A stretch of 19,065 bases of DNA from the NCBI GenBank assembly GCA_018812355.1, contig JAHJDQ010000043.1, positions 1 to 19,065 on the forward strand. The letters are read 5' to 3'. Numbering within the stretch: position 1 is the stretch's first letter; each line of letters starts with the position of its first letter. Below, in pieces: positions 15,349 to 19,065 of the stretch. A program made the translations under genes and the position numbers. The notes under the pieces were generated by a model. The model worked only from the letters and a program-made list of their open reading frames with translations, had not been told where the DNA came from and ran no database searches. Source of the DNA: Nanobdellota archaeon. Its GTDB lineage: Archaea > Nanobdellota > Nanobdellia > Woesearchaeales > GW2011-AR9.

Positions 15349-16230
15349 ATGAAAAACAAAAAAGCAATGACTGGAGGACAAATCGTCACAATCGTAGTAG
15401 TGTTAGTTGCTTTTGTTTTAATTGCTGGAACCGTAACGAGGTTTATTTCTAAAGCTGAACCGAAAGAGGCAGAAATACTTTGTCAAAATAGTATTTCCAT
15501 GCGCGCCATTAGCACAACTCAAATTGGTAATGCCGACATTGCTTTATCCCCAGTACTATGTAAAACAATTGATCGCAAACTTAAAGGTGATCGGGAAGAG
15601 ATTAAAGAACAACTTGCTTATATGATGGCTCGTTGCTGGTGGATGTTTGGGGAAGGCAGATATGAAGAAATCCTTGGCGATACAGATTTACTGCGAAAAA
15701 CTTTTGGCATCCCTAAAGGCGAGAATGATTGCTTCTTGTGCTATACTGCTTTAATCGACCAAAATGATATTGATGGTGGTGTGATTGGTAGTCCAGAAAT
15801 GTTTCAATATTTGATAGATAATGATCACCGGCAGATTAAAGGAATGAAATATCTTGATTATATCCAAAGTTATGGTGGTCCTGGACAAGCTGTGGTTTTG
15901 GATGGTATTGGTGGGGAAGAAGGTTATGGAATAGTTTTTATGGCCAAGAACAAGGAAGGCGGTTCTTGGTGGAGTGTCGTAGCAACCACTATCGCTGGTG
16001 TAGCGACAGTAATTGGGGCAACAGTTTGTGTTGTTGCTACAGCCGGAACATGTCTTGTACCAATCGGCGTTGCCGCTACAGCCGTAGCTACGCATAATGT
16101 AAATCTTTATCTTCATATGAAAGAAGAATTTTTTAGTAGTGATGAACGTGATGTCAGTATGGTTACTTTAGATCATCTTGAAAGTATTAAAGCTGGAGGC
16201 TGCATGGTTACTGATCTTGCGGGAGAATAA
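15349..16230 (+). CDS. Prepilin-like protein with a second C-terminal hydrophobic segment, 293 residues
   Basis: The start MKNKKAMTGGQIVTIVVVLV fits a class III signal (KKA before the helix, residues 12-31). The middle carries paired cysteines (ILCQNSISMR, VLCKTIDRKLKGD, ARCWWMFGEG, CFLCYTAL), with the conserved-looking run AYMMARCWWMFGEG. Residues about 206-254 form a long Ala/Val/Gly/Thr-rich hydrophobic stretch (SWWSVVATTIAGVATVIGAT, then CLVPIGVAATAVAT), probably a hairpin or two tight helices; ordinary pilins lack this. The end returns to a polar helix and GGCMVTDLAGE. I recall woesearchaeal homologues in which the same two-part plan is kept. It may insert in a membrane, possibly the partner's, or pack in a filament; role unproven. 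Confidence 0.8.
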   Translation: MKNKKAMTGGQIVTIVVVLVAFVLIAGTVTRFISKAEPKEAEILCQNSISMRAISTTQIGNADIALSPVLCKTIDRKLKGDREEIKEQLAYMMARCWWMFGEGRYEEILGDTDLLRKTFGIPKGENDCFLCYTALIDQNDIDGGVIGSPEMFQYLIDNDHRQIKGMKYLDYIQSYGGPGQAVVLDGIGGEEGYGIVFMAKNKEGGSWWSVVATTIAGVATVIGATVCVVATAGTCLVPIGVAATAVATHNVNLYLHMKEEFFSSDERDVSMVTLDHLESIKAGGCMVTDLAGE

Positions 16231-16232
16231 AT

Positions 16233-16238
16233 GAGGTG
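16233..16238 (+). promoter_or_regulatory. Shine-Dalgarno site (GAGGTG)
   Basis: GAGGTG lies five bases before ATG 16244 in the 13-base gap between genes. Its context AATGAGGTGT is identical to that before 13547, suggesting strong, independent ribosome loading at these two pilin-like genes, whereas most genes here rely on overlap. Confidence 0.6.
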
Positions 16239-16243
16239 TTAGA

Positions 16244-17587
16244 ATGTCAAATATTAAAGGAATGTCAAAATTATGGTGGATTCTCGGAACGGCTCTTATC
16301 GTCGTCATTTTTGTGATTCTCTTCGGAGTTTTTCAAAGTGATAGTTTAGGGAAAATCTTTGGCAATATAGGGGATAGACTTGACGACTTAGGGGATTGTG
16401 ACCGCGATGGTGTTGCCAACATGTTTGACAAATGTCCTTGTCTTCCCGTCATTACTTCAGAAAATTCAGATTTAAGAGGTTGTCCTAGTGACATTACTAC
16501 TGCCTTAGACAATGAAGAAGATTGTACTTCTGAAATGTGTGATGAAATTGAAAGTACATCTCCTGACCGAACTGAACGAAGTGGTGTTGGAACAGAAGGC
16601 GATTTAATGATTGAAGAAGTTACTTTTGATGATACAGTCATGACTACGGAAAATCAACCTTATACTCCTACTTTAATATCTGGAGCAAGCGATATAATGA
16701 TTGAAGTAACTACAAAAATTAAAAATATAGGTACAGAAAATATCTTTTTACCTTTTACTGTAACTTACCATATCTGTGATAATAGTGGCGAGAACTGCTT
16801 ACAGAAAGATGTTTACCCCACCAACTCTCGTACAGCACCGACCGAATCAAATGAAGTTACAGAACAATTTGATGCGAATGGTGGCGAACATTCAATTCCT
16901 GCGTACATAGTTGTTGGCGATGCTGGAGATTTTTGTGACGGAATCGGAGTTAGAAACTGTAAATTAAAAATTAAAGTCGATGCCGACGGTGCTTTAGCCG
17001 AGCCAGAGGAAGATAATAACGAAGAAGAATTTTCAATTAGGTTAGAGAACCAGGTTGCTGGAAGTAATGATCAATTAACTGAATATGCTTCGATTGAATT
17101 GTTCGCTAATGATGATAGTGATGATGGCGAACCTAGTACTGCTACGATTAGACAAACTTGTACAGGAATTGTCGGAAGATTAAGTGGCTGTAACTCTGAG
17201 TCTGATGATTGTGATGATTGGTTTAATAGCCAATCTGCATTAGGAACCAATCCTTCTCAAGGTTGTTGGGTTCTCGCTTCCGAAGATGATGATGGTTTAG
17301 TTATTGCTTTTAATGGGAATAATGATTGTGCTTATGCCGCTGCTGTTGAAAGAGAAATTATTGATACTACAGATCCAGCAGGAATCAACACCGTTTCTAC
17401 TCCTATAACTGACGATGAAGAAAATGGCCGTAATCTCTTTTCCTGGAATTGGAACAATCCTGGTGGATCTCTACTCTGTGCAGCAGACCATAAATGGTAT
17501 GAATGCAGTTCTGGGAATACAGGAGTAATCAATATCGGCACTGATCGTTTCGTTTGTCGGAACAATCACTGGAGAAAGAATAATTAA
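16244..17587 (+). CDS. Prepilin-like surface protein with TSP3-like loop and CARDB-like domain
   Basis: 447 residues. MSNIKGMSKLWWILGTALIV fits a class III leader (IKG before the helix, which ends near residue 30). Residues about 49-69 are a calcium-binding TSP3-like loop (DCDRDGVANMFDKCPCLP), similar to those near the membrane in the giant surface protein. Residues about 118-268 look like a CARDB-type beta sandwich (EVTTKIKNIGTEN; KVDADGALAEPEEDNNEEEF). The C-terminal third has cysteines and aromatics, ending CAADHKWYEC and FVCRNNHWRKNN. It has its own ribosome site. Many Asp/Glu residues suggest calcium dependence. By analogy with CARDB proteins it may be adhesive; this is family-level inference. 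Confidence 0.83.
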   Translation: MSNIKGMSKLWWILGTALIVVIFVILFGVFQSDSLGKIFGNIGDRLDDLGDCDRDGVANMFDKCPCLPVITSENSDLRGCPSDITTALDNEEDCTSEMCDEIESTSPDRTERSGVGTEGDLMIEEVTFDDTVMTTENQPYTPTLISGASDIMIEVTTKIKNIGTENIFLPFTVTYHICDNSGENCLQKDVYPTNSRTAPTESNEVTEQFDANGGEHSIPAYIVVGDAGDFCDGIGVRNCKLKIKVDADGALAEPEEDNNEEEFSIRLENQVAGSNDQLTEYASIELFANDDSDDGEPSTATIRQTCTGIVGRLSGCNSESDDCDDWFNSQSALGTNPSQGCWVLASEDDDGLVIAFNGNNDCAYAAAVEREIIDTTDPAGINTVSTPITDDEENGRNLFSWNWNNPGGSLLCAADHKWYECSSGNTGVINIGTDRFVCRNNHWRKNN

Positions 17588-17595
17588 TTATAAAT
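17588..17595 (+). promoter_or_regulatory. Possible TATA box of a fourth transcription unit
   Basis: TTATAAAT in a 34-base gap lies about 30 bases before ATG 17622, which has no ribosome site (CAATAACATG). Spacing would suit a leaderless transcript as at 4179. The motif is short and the region AT-rich, so read-through from the third operon is also possible. Confidence 0.35.
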
Positions 17596-17621
17596 CTAAA
17601 AGATTAGCGCAAATCAATAAC

Positions 17622-18284
17622 ATGAAATGGAACAAAAAAGGGATCATGGTCAAGTTTTTAGTAGTCGTTCTGCTCTCGATTATTATCTTCGCTCCTGCCT
17701 GTATTATTGGTTCTAAATTTTTCCGTTTGAGTGAACAAGCAAAAAAGAATTTTGTCAATTTCGTTGACGAAATGAAAAAGATGGAAGACGCTGTTGATGG
17801 GGAAAGAACAACTTTACTTCTAATCTTAGACAAAGAAACAGCCATTGTTTATTTTGAACCAAATAAACCACAAGCACGTTTAGATGCTCAATTGGCAGAA
17901 TTGATATTTGATAAACCAAGTAGCTGCCAAGATGATTCTGGATGTTTATGCTTATTCCGAGAAATCGAAGACGATGATGAAGAAAATCCTTATCAATCAG
18001 CTCTTTGTGAATCAGAAATAAATATGGATTTACAAATGGACGATTGTGGGGTAGGTGTTAAAGGGAATGCTCTAGCTCGTTATCAGTGTTATGATGGGTT
18101 TGTTATTGAAAGAAATTTAGTTGAGAATAAATTAGGTCTTTACCAAGCTCTCGGAATTGCATTAACTGCTATTTCACCAACCGCTGCTGCTGGAGGGAAT
18201 CCTGGCGATGCTTATTATACTGCTGGAAGAAGAGTTTTCATTAAGGCTGAAAAAGAGAATGGAGTGGTTTCTTTAAGCACATAA
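17622..18284 (+). CDS. Prepilin-like exported protein, 220 residues
   Basis: MKWNKKGIMVKFLVVVLLSI gives a class III-type NKKG leader and a helix to about residue 30. A heptad-like segment (KFFRLSEQAKKNFVNFVDEM) follows, then a compact domain with TTLLLILDKETAIVYFE (residues 63-79), CLCLFRE, an acidic stretch EDDDEEN, and CYDGFVIERNLVENKLG with paired cysteines. The end is small-residue-rich (TAISPTAAAGG) then basic (GRRVFIKAEKE). I recall similar proteins in woesearchaeal pilin-like clusters, all without known function. It starts after a possible promoter and is followed two bases later by the next gene. Confidence 0.8.
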   Translation: MKWNKKGIMVKFLVVVLLSIIIFAPACIIGSKFFRLSEQAKKNFVNFVDEMKKMEDAVDGERTTLLLILDKETAIVYFEPNKPQARLDAQLAELIFDKPSSCQDDSGCLCLFREIEDDDEENPYQSALCESEINMDLQMDDCGVGVKGNALARYQCYDGFVIERNLVENKLGLYQALGIALTAISPTAAAGGNPGDAYYTAGRRVFIKAEKENGVVSLST

Positions 18285-18286
18285 AA

Positions 18287-18697
18287 ATGAATAAAAAAGC
18301 AGCTAGTGTTTTGATGATGGTATTTGAAGTTTTAGTAGTTGTTTTTGTCGTCTTTATGGTTATTTCAACAGCTAAATCTTATGCCGAATCTGATACTGTT
18401 ATAAAAATTAACGCTGCTAATGATTTTGTGATGATGATTGACGTGTTAATAGCAACTCCTGGCGATGCTGTGGTTGAATATCCTTACAATCTTTCTAAAT
18501 TTATCATTTTGATAGATTCAGGAGGTATCTTGATTGAAAAACCAGGGGACTCAGAAATGAAACGTGTAATCAGATCTTTTCACCTCCCTGAAAGTTATTC
18601 TGCCTTCGGTGGGGTAAGAGAAATTGAAAATGTTTGTTTGGAAAAGACAAAAAAAGATATTATTTTACGTGAATGTGATACGGAGGAATTCGTTTGA
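18287..18697 (+). CDS. Prepilin-like exported protein, 136 residues
   Basis: MNKKAASVLMMVFEVLVVVF is a compact class III signal (NKKA), with Glu in the helix (F-E-V-L), a classic pilin feature. The mature part includes NAANDFVMMIDVLIATPGDA, VVEYPYNLSKFIILI, and a C-terminal Cys pair (NVCLEKTKKDIILREC). The body looks like a small alpha/beta domain. It starts two bases after the previous stop; its TGA shares a base with the next ATG (TGATG), and a GGAGG at 18682-18686 serves that next gene. Likely a minor pilin-type subunit; the resemblance to woesearchaeal MNKKA-MMVFE proteins is from memory. Confidence 0.8.
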   Translation: MNKKAASVLMMVFEVLVVVFVVFMVISTAKSYAESDTVIKINAANDFVMMIDVLIATPGDAVVEYPYNLSKFIILIDSGGILIEKPGDSEMKRVIRSFHLPESYSAFGGVREIENVCLEKTKKDIILRECDTEEFV

Positions 18698-19065
18698 TGA
18701 ACAAAAAAGCGCAATTTTCTTTAAGAAAATCAATCTCTTGGACCATTTTGGGAGTGATCGTTACGATTGTAGTTTTATTTTTTGCTTTTACCATAGCTGG
18801 GTATAAAAATCAGCTTACTTATATCCCTGCGGAAGTTAAAGCTGAATTTATCGCTGAACGTTTTGTTAACAATCCGGATTGTTTTACTTACCAAGATCCA
18901 CTAACTGAACGAACTTATCCCGGAATTATCGTTTTAGATAATTTTAATGAAGAACGTCTTTTTTCCTGCTACCACACTGAACAAGAAGAAGGATTTAAAG
19001 ATTACAATTTCAAATTAAGTCTTCGCAACAACAATAAAGAAGTCTCTACTAATAATTACTTCGGC
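18697..19065 (+). CDS. Prepilin-like protein, 3' end outside window
   Basis: ATG 18697 overlaps the preceding stop by one base and follows GGAGG (18682-18686) at a ten-base distance. The frame stays open to the end of the window: 123 residues seen. MNKKAQFSLRKSISWTILGV is a class III signal (NKKA before Q), with a helix to about residue 33. The exported part shows AEFIAERFVNNPDCFTYQDP, then RTYPGIIVLDNFNEERLFSC, a pattern with two cysteines that I associate with conserved woesearchaeal pilin-like proteins. It continues the same series as the two genes before it. Total length and C-terminal domains cannot be seen. Confidence 0.8.
   Translation, partial: MNKKAQFSLRKSISWTILGVIVTIVVLFFAFTIAGYKNQLTYIPAEVKAEFIAERFVNNPDCFTYQDPLTERTYPGIIVLDNFNEERLFSCYHTEQEEGFKDYNFKLSLRNNNKEVSTNNYFG

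Noticed and set aside
18624..18806. Short forward frame across the last gene boundary
   Set aside because: It is out of frame with both the 136-residue gene and the class III-signal gene starting at 18697, which explain the region better.

Overview
The window looks like part of an archaeal genome, most likely a DPANN archaeon of the Woesearchaeota/Pacearchaeota type. The signs are strong archaeal TATA boxes 25-35 bases ahead of operon starts, GAGGTG ribosome sites, AT-rich DNA, tightly overlapping genes, and many proteins opening with an archaeal class III (prepilin-type) signal peptide: a short basic stretch ending in K/R-G or K/R-A, then about 20 hydrophobic residues. The lineage is inferred from remembered protein families, not from a search. 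All convincing genes lie on the + strand; I see no tRNA, rRNA, CRISPR array or insertion sequence.

Layout. Bases 1-4122 hold the end of a large cell-surface protein, an 859-residue prepilin-like protein with an Ig/cadherin-like domain and Cys-rich tail, and a small basic membrane protein whose frame appears broken by a -1 shift. A TATA box at about 4143 starts a second operon, probably leaderless. It opens with a 2006-residue surface protein (signal peptide, two carboxypeptidase-regulatory-like domains, fibronectin III, Cys-rich region, Ig-like domains, calcium-binding thrombospondin-3-type repeats, membrane helix, basic cytoplasmic tail). Six smaller genes follow: a pilin-like protein, two paralogous 30-31 residue membrane microproteins, a 61-residue membrane protein and three more pilin-like proteins, to 13349.

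The 197-base gap at 13350-13546 contains a striking 76-base imperfect hairpin and then a TATA box plus Shine-Dalgarno site. The third operon (13547-17587) encodes two short pilin-like proteins, two overlapping 42- and 50-residue microproteins, a 264-residue membrane-anchored protein, a 293-residue prepilin-like protein with a second hydrophobic stretch, and a 447-residue protein with a TSP3-like loop and CARDB-like domain. A possible promoter at 17588 leads three further genes; the last runs off the window.

Working model (inference): fourteen proteins with class III-type N-termini would be processed by a PibD/EppA-type peptidase and assembled or anchored as a type IV pilus-like or pseudopilus-like surface apparatus, with the 2006- and 859-residue proteins as large adhesive or scaffold parts. 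No assembly ATPase, TadC-like membrane protein or prepilin peptidase is in the window, so these must be elsewhere. Many genes overlap by 1 or 4 bases, suggesting translational coupling and fixed stoichiometry. Two -1 frame discontinuities at A-rich slippery heptamers (1140-1146 and 3982-3988) are the oddest sequence-level signals.
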